Source: Nemertoderma westbladi (lineage: Eukaryota; Xenacoelomorpha; Nemertodermatida; Nemertodermatidae). From it: DNA of 64,000 bases. The stretch is taken from assembly GCA_032718475.1 (NCBI GenBank), contig JAUCBJ010002846.1:17415-81414 (forward strand), in the 5' to 3' direction. The translations under genes and the position numbers were made by a program. Under the pieces are notes generated by a model. It ran no database searches. It was not told where the DNA came from and saw only the letters and a program-made list of their open reading frames with translations. The stretch's first letter is position 1, and the number at the start of each line of letters is the position of its first letter. Of this stretch, positions 1 through 11,592 are shown in pieces.

Positions 1-153
1 GAGGCTGTTGGGCTCTTATTAGACGTAGCAAGATTAATCCCATTGAATCCTGTGTTGAGTTATATTGTATGTCAACGTGTACGTGGGGCTTGCACGAATT
101 GAAAATTATTTAAACCTCCAGCTTTGCTATTATGTAAGATTGGAAACCACAGG
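1..153. repeat. left arm of 153-bp inverted repeat
   Basis: This stretch is the reverse complement of about 1613-1765, with roughly seven mismatches when aligned by eye. The arms enclose about 1.46 kb holding a LINE remnant and an unidentified ORF. The left arm touches the window edge, so its outer boundary is unknown. The arm has a short open frame ending in GACTN-stop in both copies, so it may be a dispersed coding fragment duplicated in inverted orientation and not a terminal inverted repeat. No target duplication can be tested at the left edge. Confidence 0.8.
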
Positions 154-408
154 TTTCGGTCTTACGCGCCAGCATTAACCCTCAATCGCGCACAGGCCAG
201 CTGCAACCATTAATTACCCCACATACGAACATTGTCAAATACACCGGCAGTAGAAAACACTGTGAATAGCACCACCAAAACTACAGTAATTTGAGTTCCT
301 TTCTTATGCTTGGTGGGAAAATTTCAAGAAACATCTGGTTCACAATAGATTGCCTTATAGGTTTACGTCTTACAAGCCAGCATTAACCCCAAATAGCGCA
401 TTACTATT
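154..408. other. no gene seen; diverged short direct repeat
   Basis: AT-rich sequence without a supported gene. A segment near 158-200 (cagcattaaccc and flanks) recurs in diverged form near 365-400, so an old local duplication is visible. Nothing else is recognised. Confidence 0.5.
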
Positions 409-766
409 AGGATAGGCATGCTGCATTGCAGCTGCATTTTTAAGAATGCTGTGCCGGCTTATCGACAAAATTGCACCACCACAACTCCCTATCACCCATG
501 ACATTTGGTAGATCATCCGCATCTTCTAGGCCAGTGTCCTTTAAGATGCGTCTCAAGAAAGTCATGGGCTGTCCATCATGCTTATTCACTCCATGAGGCT
601 GCCAAAGTACAAGATTATGCACTGGCTGGTCCTCACGGCGAAAGCAATGTCCTGCAAAGCGGAGGCGATTTTGTTCTAGTGTCAAGCTTGGGGGAACCAA
701 TGAGACACCTCCAATGTTATAGTGTCTGGTTGGAGATGTGTGCATTGTACGTGACACAATAATCTT
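409..766 (-). pseudogene. LINE ORF2 C-terminal fragment
   Basis: The minus-strand frame (stop near 440) encodes the C-terminal end of a LINE polyprotein, with motifs NIGGVSL, RLRFAGHCFRRE and the end VDKPAQHS. It is nearly the same as the plus-strand fragment ending at 55588, including a short shared 3' UTR rich in TGCAGC palindromes. Relative to that copy it has a 2-bp deletion near the NIGG motif that breaks the frame, so the fragment cannot be read through from upstream. It joins directly, near position 766, to a piece from before the reverse transcriptase (767-960). The whole RT catalytic core is missing, so the copy is dead. Confidence 0.75.
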
Positions 767-960
767 GAGTAGTATCTAGAAGTATCTTGACACAACAGCT
801 TTGAATAGTGTGCGGCAAACTCATCGTCAGTAGGAGTACCGGATTCTTGGACAGATAAGACTTCTCCATTCCAGTCTATGGCTGCCCAAAGGCGTTTTGG
901 GTCACTATTGGTTGCGAGACGCGCCCATCGACTCTTCGTTGATCCGAATCCTGCCGTCAC
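767..960 (-). pseudogene. LINE ORF2 fragment upstream of RT domain
   Basis: The minus-strand frame contains SRWARL, DPKRLWAAIDWNGE and PTDDEFAAHYSKLL. This matches the linker that lies just before the reverse transcriptase in many APE-type LINEs (a DPK-W-I-W-G stretch followed by a DDEFA/HFSLL stretch). It lies in the same orientation as the C-terminal fragment at 409-766 and directly abuts it. I infer one element with an internal deletion of the RT core. Assignment to a LINE is good; the clade is not determined. Confidence 0.6.
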
Positions 961-1319
961 TGCCCCCTGGCTCCTGTGTTACATAATTCGAGGTATGTTT
1001 TGAGTTAGATATGTATTTGTAAATATTTAGTGAGAAATAACCGCACATTGCATCAATATCAGACTGGGCCGTTTGTATAATGGGTTGGTAAATGGTAGAG
1101 GGGCGAGCCATGCAGTGAGCATAGCTCGGAGGAACAGCTAACTCTAACACCGACTTAAAGTTTCAAGTGAAGTGCAGTTGGGTTTAATTCCCTTAACACA
1201 ATTCACAGTCGGGGGTCCAGATATTGCGTCAGAGGCATTCAAAAGCTCATCGCCCAAACATTTCGATCGGTTGAGTAGTTGTGATGACGTTATATTTGTT
1301 GCAGCATCAGTTACGCTGA
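961..1319. other. no gene seen
   Basis: Intermediate-GC sequence between the LINE remnant and the next ORF-like stretch. No convincing coding frame, tandem repeat or RNA gene was found. Confidence 0.5.
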
Positions 1320-1682
1320 TCAGAGCTGACCACTGATCAGGTCAGTGGGGAGTCGTAAATATCTGTCCACATTCATACATTTAATAGCTGAGGGGACTTT
1401 AGATACCTCGTTAACTAGGGATACTAAATAATCTTGAGAAGAAACCCATTTATCTTTTATCCTAAACCTGAGACCACACTGATAAAGGGATGAATGAGTT
1501 GATAAACCGTTTAAAATTATACACCCAGTGTCAAATGTAAAATGCCTTTGAAAATTTTCCCATGAGAGTTTATTGTCTGGTCGGGCCATGGTTGGTATTT
1601 CCAACCATTGTCCTGTGGTTTCCAATCTTACATAATAGCAAAGCTGGAGGCTTAAATAATTTTCAATTCGTGCAAGCCCCAC
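1320..1682 (-). pseudogene. unidentified 120-aa ORF, possible transposon fragment
   Basis: An open minus-strand frame of about 120 codons has protein-like composition (KLSWENFQRHFTFDTG, RFRIKDKWVSSQDYL). I do not recognise the family. Its first 20 or so codons lie in the right arm of the inverted repeat (1613-1765), and the same frame is open in the left arm (VYVGLARIENYL). The 5' part is therefore a duplicated module. Because it is enclosed by repeats beside a LINE relic, a transposon origin is the most economical guess. The apparent start is not an ATG in good context, so this is a fragment. Confidence 0.3.
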
Positions 1683-1765
1683 CTACACGTTGACATACAG
1701 TATAATTCAACATAGGATTCAATGGGATTAATCTTGCTACGTCTAATAAGAGCCCAACAGGCTCA
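1613..1765. repeat. right arm of 153-bp inverted repeat
   Basis: Reverse complement of 1-153, about 95% identical by eye. It shares the blocks GGGCTCTTATTAGACGTAGC and GCACGAATTGAAAATTATTT. See the left arm for interpretation. Confidence 0.8.
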
Positions 1766-2831
1766 GATTGGGTGACTGAGTCAGGGTCAAACTGGCCCAC
1801 GTATTTTCCGGTGAGGGTAAATTATGTTTTAGGCCCTGCCACGTCTTTTTCTTTCGTTCTATCATTACCTACTGTATGACAAAAATAATACAAATGTACT
1901 GTATATTGTACTGTATGGTACCTATTGTATTGTATATTTTATCTACTGTACCTACAGTAGTACTATCTATTCATCGCGCGTCCCTATCTGATTGATTTGT
2001 GTCAAATTAAATTGCCTTTGGCAACATTTTTTATTTGATCAATTAGTTGATCGATCGATTAAACAATTAATTAATTGTTTAATCGGCCAATTAATTAATT
2101 AATTAATTAATTAATTAATGACCTACTTAACACCTAAGGTGCGAAGTAGGTCCAACTGTCGCAGAGATAGCGAGATAGGGTATAACAATACTACTGGTAA
2201 GGTTTTTTACTTAACGTGCTTGATTTTTCAAGCTTCTATTTCAATAATTGTTACTCCCAAAATATAGTCCGAAGATACTAAAACGATTAAATTTGGATTT
2301 GTAGTGTGAATATTTCACAAATTTTTGTAAAAGAAGCCCTGATTGTGAAGGAGTACTACTATCTGTTATCTTGTAGTATTTCGGTACAGTCATTGGTCCA
2401 TATAAGAGACAGGTTTTGAACTTCGTTGGGTTCTGTGTAAAAATGTAAACACTGGACTTCCTCCGAAATTATGTAATAAGGGGTTTCCCGGGGCGTAGAA
2501 TCCATTTTTCCGGGTCTCGAAAGTTGATTTCACCTAGCAGTTGCTGATTTTTGAAGAAATTTTGCAGGAATGGTTACAGATCATTATTCGAATTAGTTTT
2601 AAGTAGGTTTCTGTAATTATTTGGCTATAGGAGCCCCTTGAAGTTGATATTGAAGTTGTCTCACGTTTGGGTCCATGTCTCAAATTAGGCAGAATGACTG
2701 TACTTCGTTCCTAGATAAAAACAAATCGGATGTATTTCTGGGGTGCCGCCGGAATATAAAGTGTATTTTATAAATCCTACAACTGTTATCATTGCATCGA
2801 TTGTGGCTACCGCTACCATATTGTTGTCTAG
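1766..2831. other. AT-rich intergenic DNA with ATTA microsatellite
   Basis: No gene recognised. 1860-1960 is rich in short GTACTGTA-type runs. 2080-2119 is a perfect (TTAA)n-type microsatellite. From 2130 to 2680 there is no repeat or long frame. Confidence 0.5.
2079..2119. repeat. (AATT)n microsatellite
   Basis: About ten uninterrupted copies of a 4-bp attaa/ttaat-type unit within a longer AATTGATCGATTAA-rich tract that begins near 2038. Confidence 0.9.
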
Positions 2832-3003
2832 GTGGCGAAAAATCAAAAGAAGTGTCTAGAAGGAACAGTACTGCAACTCCAAGACACTGTTTCAAAACTG
2901 AAACAAGATATGCGAGAGATGGAGAATGAACGCATTCAGTTAATGGAAGGTGTAACCAGATTGCAAAACGAAATACCTTTTGATCGCCTTCAGCCATTAT
3001 TGG
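2832..3003 (+). CDS. possible internal exon encoding a coiled coil
   Basis: A plus-strand frame opens directly after an AG (2830-2831) preceded by a T-rich tract, and stays open to a TAG at 3006-3008. The translation begins VAKNQKKCLEG, then shows heptad-like spacing of L/V/M with many E, K and Q (LQDTVSKLKQDMREMENERI), and ends NEIPFDRLQPLLG. A GTTAGT at 3004-3009 could be a splice donor, making a 172-bp internal exon. I infer a coiled-coil segment of a larger, possibly transposon-derived protein; the neighbouring exons are not found. It could also be a pseudo-exon. The minus-strand frame across the same bases has no such regularity. Confidence 0.4.
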
Positions 3004-3008
3004 GTTAG

Positions 3009-3289
3009 TACTTATACTGTTTACAGTGCCTGAATAACAGTGTAAATACAGTGCCATACAATTTAATTGGAACCTTGGTTAATTGTTTTTTATTTGAAAT
3101 TGGCCCACTTTATGTTTGCTAACGTAGGTATCATGTAGCCGGTTGGTGCGCCAATAAATTATTGTTGGGCTAGAAACATTTGAATAAGTTCATAAAGTAA
3201 GTCACCAGTTCTAGTCACAAGGGACCAGTTCTACAACGGGAAAATTATAGACCTGTAGCACTTTAACAATATTATCAAAAACTTTATTT
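3009..3289. other. no gene seen
   Basis: AT-rich spacer between the coiled-coil exon candidate and the module that precedes the 50-bp satellite. No feature recognised. Confidence 0.5.
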
Positions 3290-3500
3290 TATTACATCTA
3301 GAGCTGAATCTTTCAAATTCGAAAACGGCTTAGAGATGTCTTTTACTGTAGTTCTCGAGTTATCGTAAAATATCTGTCTGTCAAAATGTAAGACAGACAA
3401 ACCGACACACGGACAGACTAGATTCCACCAAATATAAAAAAAACTAACATCGGAAATGAAATCAGCGACCCCGAAAACCCCCATAAATATAATTTTAGCT
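3290..3500 (+). repeat. dispersed module preceding the 50-bp satellite
   Basis: This stretch contains TTCTCGAGTTATCGTAAAAT, then an acagacaaaccgacacacgg tract, then AACCCCCATAAATATAATTT, and runs straight into the first satellite monomer at 3501. A similar order (GAGTTAT, a gap, then an ACAGAC/GACACA tract, then tandem array) precedes the 49-bp array (33890-34010) and the 68-bp array (48820-48925). I read it as the tail of a dispersed element family. Confidence 0.5.
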
Positions 3501-6500
3501 CGGTGGTGTGTTTCCTTCCTGTCAGACACTATTAACCAACCAGACCCCATCGGTGGTGTGTTTCCTTCCTGTCAGACACTATTAACCAACCAGACCCCAT
3601 CGGTGGTGTGTTTCCTTCCTGTCAGACACTATTAACCAACCAGACCCCATCGGTGGTGTGTTTCCTTCCTGTCAGACACTATTAACCAACCAGACCCCAT
3701 CGGTGGTGTGTTTCCTTCCTGCCAGACACTATTAACCAACCAGACCCCATCGGTGGTGTGTTTCCTTCCTGTCAGACACTATTAACTAACCAGACACTAT
3801 TAACCAACTAGACACTATTAACCAACCAGACCCCATCGGTGGTGTGTTTCCTTCCTGTCAGACACTATTAACTAACCAGACACTATTAACCAACTAGACA
3901 CTATTAACCAACCAGACCCCATCGGTGGTGTGTTTCCTTCCTGTCAGACACTATTAACTAACCAGACACTATTAACCAACCAGACACTATTAACCAACCA
4001 AACACTATTAACCAACCAGACCCCATCGGTGGTGTGTTTCCTTCCTGTCAGACACTATTAACTAACCAGACCCCATCGGTGGTGTGTTTCCTTCCTGTCA
4101 GACACTATTAACTAACCAGACACTATTAACCAACCAGACCCCATCGGTGGTGTGTTTCCTTCCTGTCAGACACTATTAACTAACCAGACACTATTAACCA
4201 ACCAGACCCCATCGGTGCTGTCAGACACTATTAACCAACCAGACCCCATCGGTGGTGTGTTTCCTTCCTGTCAGACACTATTAACCAACCAGACCCCATC
4301 GGTGGTGTGTTTCCTTCCTGTCAGACTCTATTAACCAACCAGACCCCATCGGTGGTGTGTTTCCTTCCTGTCAGACTCTATTAACCAACCAGACCCCATC
4401 GGTGGTGTGTTTCCTTCCTGTCAGACACTATTAACCAACCAGACACTATTAACCAACCATACACTATTAACCAACCAGACACTAATAACCAACCAGACCC
4501 CATCGGTGGTGTGTTTCCTTCCTGTCAGACACTATTAACCAACCAGACACTATTAACCAACCAGAGACTATTTACCAACCAGACACTATTAACCAACCAG
4601 ACCCCATCGGTGCTGTGTTTCCTTCCTGTCAGACACTATTAACCAACCAGAGACTATTTACCAACCAGACACTATTAACCAACCAGACCCCATCGGTGCT
4701 GTGTTTCCTTCCTGTCAGACACTATTAACCAACCAGACCCCATCGGTGGTGTGTTTCCTTCCTGTCAGACACTATTAACCAACCAGACCCCATCGGTGGT
4801 GTGTTTCCTTCCTGTCAGACTCTATTAACCAACCAGACCCCATCGGTGGTGTGTTTCCTTCCTGTCAGACACTATTAACCAACCAGACCCCATCGGTGCT
4901 GTGTTTCCTTCCTGTCAGACACTATTAACCAACCAGACCTCCTCATCGGTGCTGTGTTTCCTTCCTGTCAGACACTATTAACCAACCAGACCCCATCGGT
5001 GCTGTGTTTCCTTCCTGTCAGACACTATTAACCAACCAGACACTATTAACCAACCAGACACTATTAACCAACCAGACACTAATAACCAACCAGACCCCAT
5101 CGGTGGTGTGTTTCCTTCCTGTCAGACACTATTAACCAACCAGACACTATTAACCAACCAGACACTATTAACCAACCAGACACTATTAACCAACCAGACC
5201 CCATCGGTGCTGTGTTTCCTTCCTGTCAGACACTATTAACCAACCAGACCCAATCGGTGCTGTGTTTCCTTCCTGTCAGACACTATTAACCAACCAGACC
5301 TCCTCATCGGTGCTGTGTTTCCTTCATGTCAGACACTATTAACCAACCAGATCCCATCGGTGCTGTGTTTCCTTCCTGTCAGACACTATTAACCAACCAG
5401 ACCCCATCGGTGGTGTGTTTCCTTCCTGTCAGACACTATTAACCAACCAGACCCCATCGGTGGTGTGTTTCCTTCCTGTCAGACTCTATTAACCAACCAG
5501 ACCCCATCGGTGGTGTGTTTCCTTCCTGTCAGACACTATTAACCAACCAGACCCCATCGGTGCTGTGTTTCCTTCCTGTCAGACACTATTAACCAACCAG
5601 ACCCCATCGGTGCTGTGTTTCCTTCCTGTCAGACACTATTAACCAACCAGACCCCATCGGTGCTGTGTTTCCTTCCTGTCAGACACTATTAACCAACCAG
5701 ACCCCATCGGTGCTGTGTTTCCTTCCTGTCAGACACTATTAACCAACCAGACACTATTAACCAACCAGACACTATTAACCAACCAGACACTAATAACCAA
5801 CCAGACCCCATCGGTGGTGTGTTTCCTTCCTGTCAGACACTATTAACCAACCAGACACTATTAACCAACCAGACACTATTAACCAACCAGACACTATTAA
5901 CCAACCAGACACTATTAACCAACCAGACACTATTAACCAACCAGACACTATTAACCAACCAGACCCCAACGGTGCTGTGTTTCCTTCCTGTCAGACACTA
6001 TTAACCAACCAGACCCCATCGGTGCTGTGTTTCCTTCCTGTCAGACACTATTAACCAACCAGACCTCCTCATCGGTGCTGTGTTTCCTTCCTGTCAGACA
6101 CTATTAACTAACCAGACCCCATCGGTGGTATGTTTCCTTCCTGTCAGACACTATTAACCAACCAGACCCCATCGGTGCTGTGTTTCCTTCCTGTCAGACA
6201 CTATTAACCAACCAGACACTATTAACCAACCAGACACTATTAACCAACCAGACACTAATAACCAACCAGACCCCATCGGTGGTGTGTTTCCTTCCTGTCA
6301 GACACTATTAACCAACCAGACACTATTAACCAACCAGACACTATTAACCAACCAGACACTATTAACCAACCAGACACTATTAACCAACCAGACACTATTA
6401 ACCAACCAGACACTATTAACCAACCAGACCCCATCGGTGCTGTGTTTCCTTCCTGTCAGACACTATTAACCAACCAGACCCCATCGGTGCTGTGTTTCCT

Positions 6501-9500
6501 TCCTGTCAGACACTATTAACCAACCAGACCTCCTCATCGGTGGTGTTCTTCCTTCCTGTCAGACACTATTAACCAACCAGACCCCATCGGTGGTGTGTTT
6601 CCTTCCTGTCAGACACTATTAACCAACCAGACCCCATCGGTGGTGTGTTTCCTTCCTGTCAGACACTATTAACCAACCAGACCCCATCGGTGGTGTGTTT
6701 CCTTCCTGTCAGACACTATTAACCAACCAGACCCCATCGGTGGTGTGTTTCCTTCCTGTCAGACACTATTAACCAACCAGACCTCCTCATCGGTGCTGTG
6801 TTTCCTTCCTGTCAGACACTATTAACCAACCAGACCCCATCGGTGGTGTGTTTCCTTCCTGTCAGACACTATTAACCAACCAGACCCCATCGGTGGTGTG
6901 TTTCCTTCCTGTCAGACTCTATTAACCAACCAGACCCCATCGGTGGTGTGTTTCCTTCCTGTCAGACACTATTAACCAACCAGACCCCATCGGTGCTGTG
7001 TTTCCTTCCTGTCAGACACTATTAACCAACCAGACCCCATCGGTGCTGTGTTTCCTTCCTGTCAGACACTATTAACCAACCAGACCCCATCGGTGCTGTC
7101 AGACACTATTAACCAACCAGACCCCATCGGTGGTGTGTTTCCTTCCTGTCAGACACTATTAACCAACCAGACCCCATCGGTGGTGTGTTTCCTTCCTGTC
7201 AGACACTATTAACCAACCAGACCCCATCGGTGGTGTGTTTCCTTCCTGTCAGACACTATTAACCAACCAGACACTATTAACCAACCAGACACTATTAACC
7301 AACCAGACCCCATCGGTGGTGTGTTTCCTTCCTGTCAGACACTATTAACCAACCAGACCCCATCGGTGGTGTGTTTCCTTCCTGTCAGACACTATTAACC
7401 AACCAGACCCCATCGGTGCTGTCAGACACTATTAACGAACCAGACCCCATCGGTGGTGTGTTTCCTTCCTGTCAGACACTATTAACCAACTAGACCCCAT
7501 CGGTGCTGTCAGACACTATTAACCAACCAGACCCCATCGGTGGTGTGTTTCCTTCCTGTCAGACACTATTAACCAACCAGACCCCATCGGTGGTGTGTTT
7601 CCTTCCTGTCAGACACTATTAACCAACCAGACCTCATCGGTGGTGTGTTTCCTTCCTGTCAGACACTATTAACCAACCAGACCCCATCGGTGCTGTGTTT
7701 CCTTCCTGTCAGACACTATTAACCAACCAGACACTATTAACCAACCAGACCCCATCGGTGCTGTGTTTCCTTCCTGTCAGACACTATTAACCAACCAGAC
7801 ACTATTAACCAACCAGACCCCATCGGTGGTGTGTTTCCTTCCTGTCAGACACTATTAACCAACCAGACCCCATCGGTGGTGTGTTTCCTTCCTGTCAGAC
7901 ACTATTAACCAACCAGACCCCATCGGTGGTGTGTTTCCTTCCTGTCAGACACTATTAACCAACCAGACCCCATCGGTGGTGTGTTTCCTTCCTGTCAGAC
8001 ACTATTAACCAACCAGACCCCATCGGTGCTGTGTTTCCTTCCTGTCAGACACTATTAACCAACCAGACCCCATCGGTGGTGTGTTTCCTTCCTGTCAGAC
8101 ACTATTAACCAACCAGACCCCATCGGTGGTGTGTTTCCTTCCTGTCAGACACTATTAACCAACCAGACCCCATCGGTGGTGTGTTTCCTTCCTGTCAGAC
8201 TCTATTAACCAACCAGACCCCATCGGTGGTGTGTTTCCTTCCTGTCAGACACTATTAACCAACCAGACCCCATCGGTGCTGTGTTTCCTTCCTGTCAGAC
8301 ACTATTAACCAACCAGACCCCATCGGTGGTGTGTTTCCTTCCTGTCAGACACTATTAACCAACCAGACCCCATCGGTGGTGTGTTTCCTTCCTGTCAGAC
8401 ACTATTAACCAACCAGACCCCATCGGTGGTGTGTTTCCTTCCTGTCAGACACTATTAACCAACCAGACCCCATCGGTGGTGTGTTTCCTTCCTGTCAGAC
8501 TCTATTAACCAACCAGACCCCATCGGTGGTGTGTTTCCTTCCTGTCAGACACTATTAACCAACCAGACCCCATCGGTGCTGTGTTTCCTTCCTGTCAGAC
8601 ACTATTAACCAACCAGACCCCATCGGTGCTGTGTTTCCTTCCTGTCAGACACTATTAACCAACCAGACCCCATCGGTGGTGTGTTTCCTTCCTGTCAGAC
8701 ACTATTAACCAACCAGACCCCATCGGTGGTGTGTTTCCTTCCTGTCAGACACTATTAACCAACCAGACCCCATCGGTGGTGTGTTTCCTTCCTGTCAGAC
8801 ACTATTAACCAACCAGACCCCATCGGTGGTGTGTTTCCTTCCTGTCAGACACTATTAACCAACCAGACACTATTAACCAACCAGACACTATTAACCAACC
8901 AGACCCCATCGGTGGTGTGTTTCCTTCCTGTCAGACACTATTAACCAACCAGACCCCATCGGTGGTGTGTTTCCTTCCTGTCAGACACTATTAACCAACC
9001 AGACCCCATCGGTGCTGTCAGACACTATTAACCAACCAGACCCCATCGGTGGTGTGTTTCCTTCCTGTCAGACACTATTAACCAACCAGACCCCATCGGT
9101 GGTGTGTTTCCTTCCTGTCAGACACTATTAACCAACCAGACCCCATCGGTGGTGTGTTTCCTTCCTGTCAGACACTATTAACCAACCAGACCCCATCGGT
9201 GCTGTGTTTCCTTCCTGTCAGACACTATTAACCAACTAGACCTCATCGGTGGTGTGTTTCCTTCCTGTCAGACACTATTAACCAACTAGACCCCATCGGT
9301 GGTGTGTTTCCTTCCTGTCAGACACTATTAACCAACCAGACACTATTAACCAACCAGACCCCATCGGTGGTGTGTTTCCTTCCTGTCAGACACTATTAAC
9401 CAACCAGACCCCATCGGTGGTGTGTTTCCTTCCTGTCAGACACTATTAACCAACCAGACCCCATCGGTGCTGTGTTTCCTTCCTGTCAGACACTATTAAC

Positions 9501-11379
9501 CAACCAGACCCCATCGGTGGTGTGTTTCCTTCCTGTCAGACACTATTAACCAACCAGACCCCATCGGTGGTGTGTTTCCTTCCTGTCAGACTCTATTAAC
9601 CAACCAGACCCCATCGGTGGTGTGTTTCCTTCCTGTCAGACACTATTAACCAACCAGACCCCATCGGTGGTGTGTTTCCTTCCTGTCAGACACTATTAAC
9701 TAACCAGACACTATTAACCAACCAGACACTATTAACCAACCAGACCCCATCGGTGGTGTGTTTCCTTCCTGTCAGACACTATTAACCAACCAGACCCCAT
9801 CGGTGGTGTGTTTCCTTCCTGTCAGACACTATTAACCAACCAGACCCCATCGGTGCTGTGTTTCCTTCCTGTCAGACACTATTAACCAACCAGACCCCAT
9901 CGGTGCTGTGTTTCCTTCCTGTCAGACACTATTAACCAACCAGACCCCATCGGTGGTGTGTTTCCTTCCTGTCAGACACTATTAACCAACCAGACCCCAT
10001 CGGTGGTGTGTTTCCTTCCTGTCAGACACTATTAACCAACCAGACCCCATCGGTGGTGTGTTTCCTTCCTGTCAGACACTATTAACCAACCAGACCCCAT
10101 CGGTGCTGTCAGACACTATTAACCAACCAGACCCCATCGGTGGTGTGTTTCCTTCCTGTCAGACACTATTAACCAACCAGACCCCATCGGTGGTGTGTTT
10201 CCTTCCTGTCAGACACTATTAACCAACCAGACCCCATCGGTGGTGTGTTTCCTTCCTGTCAGACACTATTAACCAACCAGACACTATTAACCAACCAGAC
10301 ACTATTAACCAACCAGACCCCATCGGTGGTGTGTTTCCTTCCTGTCAGACACTATTAACTAACCAGACCCCATCGGTGGTGTGTTTCCTTCCTGTCAGAC
10401 ACTATTAACCAACCAGACCCCATCGGTGCTGTCAGACACTATTAACCAACCAGACCCCATCGGTGGTGTGTTTCCTTCCTGTCAGACACTATTAACCAAC
10501 CAGACCCCATCGGTGGTGTGTTTCCTTCCTGTCAGACACTATTAACCAACCAGACCTCATCGGTGGTGTGTTTCCTTCCTGTCAGACACTATTAACCAAC
10601 TAGACCCCATCGGTGGTGTGTTTCCTTCCTGTCAGACACTATTAACCAACCAGACACTATTAACCAACCAGACCCCATCGGTGGTGTGTTTCCTTCCTGT
10701 CAGACACTATTAACCAACCAGACCCCATCGGTGGTGTGTTTCCTTCCTGTCAGACACTATTAACCAACCAGACCCCATCGGTGGTGTGTTTCCTTCCTGT
10801 CAGACACTATTAACCAACCAGACCCCATCGGTGGTGTGTTTCCTTCCTGTCAGACACTATTAACCAACCAGACCCCATCGGTGCTGTGTTTCCTTCCTGT
10901 CAGACACTATTAACCAACCAGACCCCATCGGTGGTGTGTTTCCTTCCTGTCAGACACTATTAACCAACCAGACCCCATCGGTGGTGTGTTTCCTTCCTGT
11001 CAGACACTATTAACCAACCAGACCCCATCGGTGGTGTGTTTCCTTCCTGTCAGACACTATTAACCAACTAGACCCCATCGGTGGTGTGTTTCCTTCCTGT
11101 CAGACACTATTAACCAACCAGACCCCATCGGTGCTGTGTTTCCTTCCTGTCAGACACTATTAACCAACCAGACCCCATCGGTGGTGTGTTTCCTTCCTGT
11201 CAGACACTATTAACCAACCAGACCCCATCGGTGGTGTGTTTCCTTCCTGTCAGACACTATTAACCAACTAGACCCCATTGGTGGTGTGTTTCCTTCCTGT
11301 CAGACACTATTAACTAACCAGACACTATTAACCAACCAGACCCCATCGGTGGTGTGTTTCCTTCCTGTCAGACACTATT
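3501..11379. repeat. 50-bp satellite array, block 1
   Basis: Head-to-tail monomers of 50 bp made of an 18-bp block (cagacactattaaccaac) and a 32-bp block (starting cagaccccatcggtggtg). The 18-bp block is often repeated alone two to eight times (for example 5836-5965 and 6300-6420), giving monomers of 68, 86 or more bp. Common variants are a G/C switch at ggtgGtgtg or ggtgCtgtg, a short form with the cgtgtttccttc stretch deleted (cggtgctgtcagacact), and a CTC insertion before catcgg (cctcctcatcgg). The array ends exactly at the tail of an inserted LINE. Short frames through it are repeat artefacts. Confidence 0.97.
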
Positions 11380-11592
11380 TATTTATTTATTTATGCCAGG
11401 CAAAGAACACCCATATCACATTGATTTAAACAACAGACATAATGATTAACAAATTATAATAATATAGCTAGGTATGGTGGGGTGGGGCCCCGAGCAGGGA
11501 AGCACAAACTGCAATGAATAAAGAAAATCAATACAAAACAAAACAAAATAAACAAAATAACAAAACAAAACAAAATAAACGATTTGGACCTC

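Noticed and set aside
5819-6469. Open frames of about 60 codons in the 50-bp satellite (repeated TLLTNQ)
   Set aside because: They are by-products of the 18-bp unit being a multiple of three.
3501-11379. Regular repeats with intervening sequence, superficially CRISPR-like
   Set aside because: There are no unique spacers; both blocks of the monomer repeat, and the genome is eukaryotic with no cas genes.
11380-11395. (TTTA)n as an independent microsatellite
   Set aside because: It is exactly at the 3' end of both LINE copies, so it is the LINE tail.
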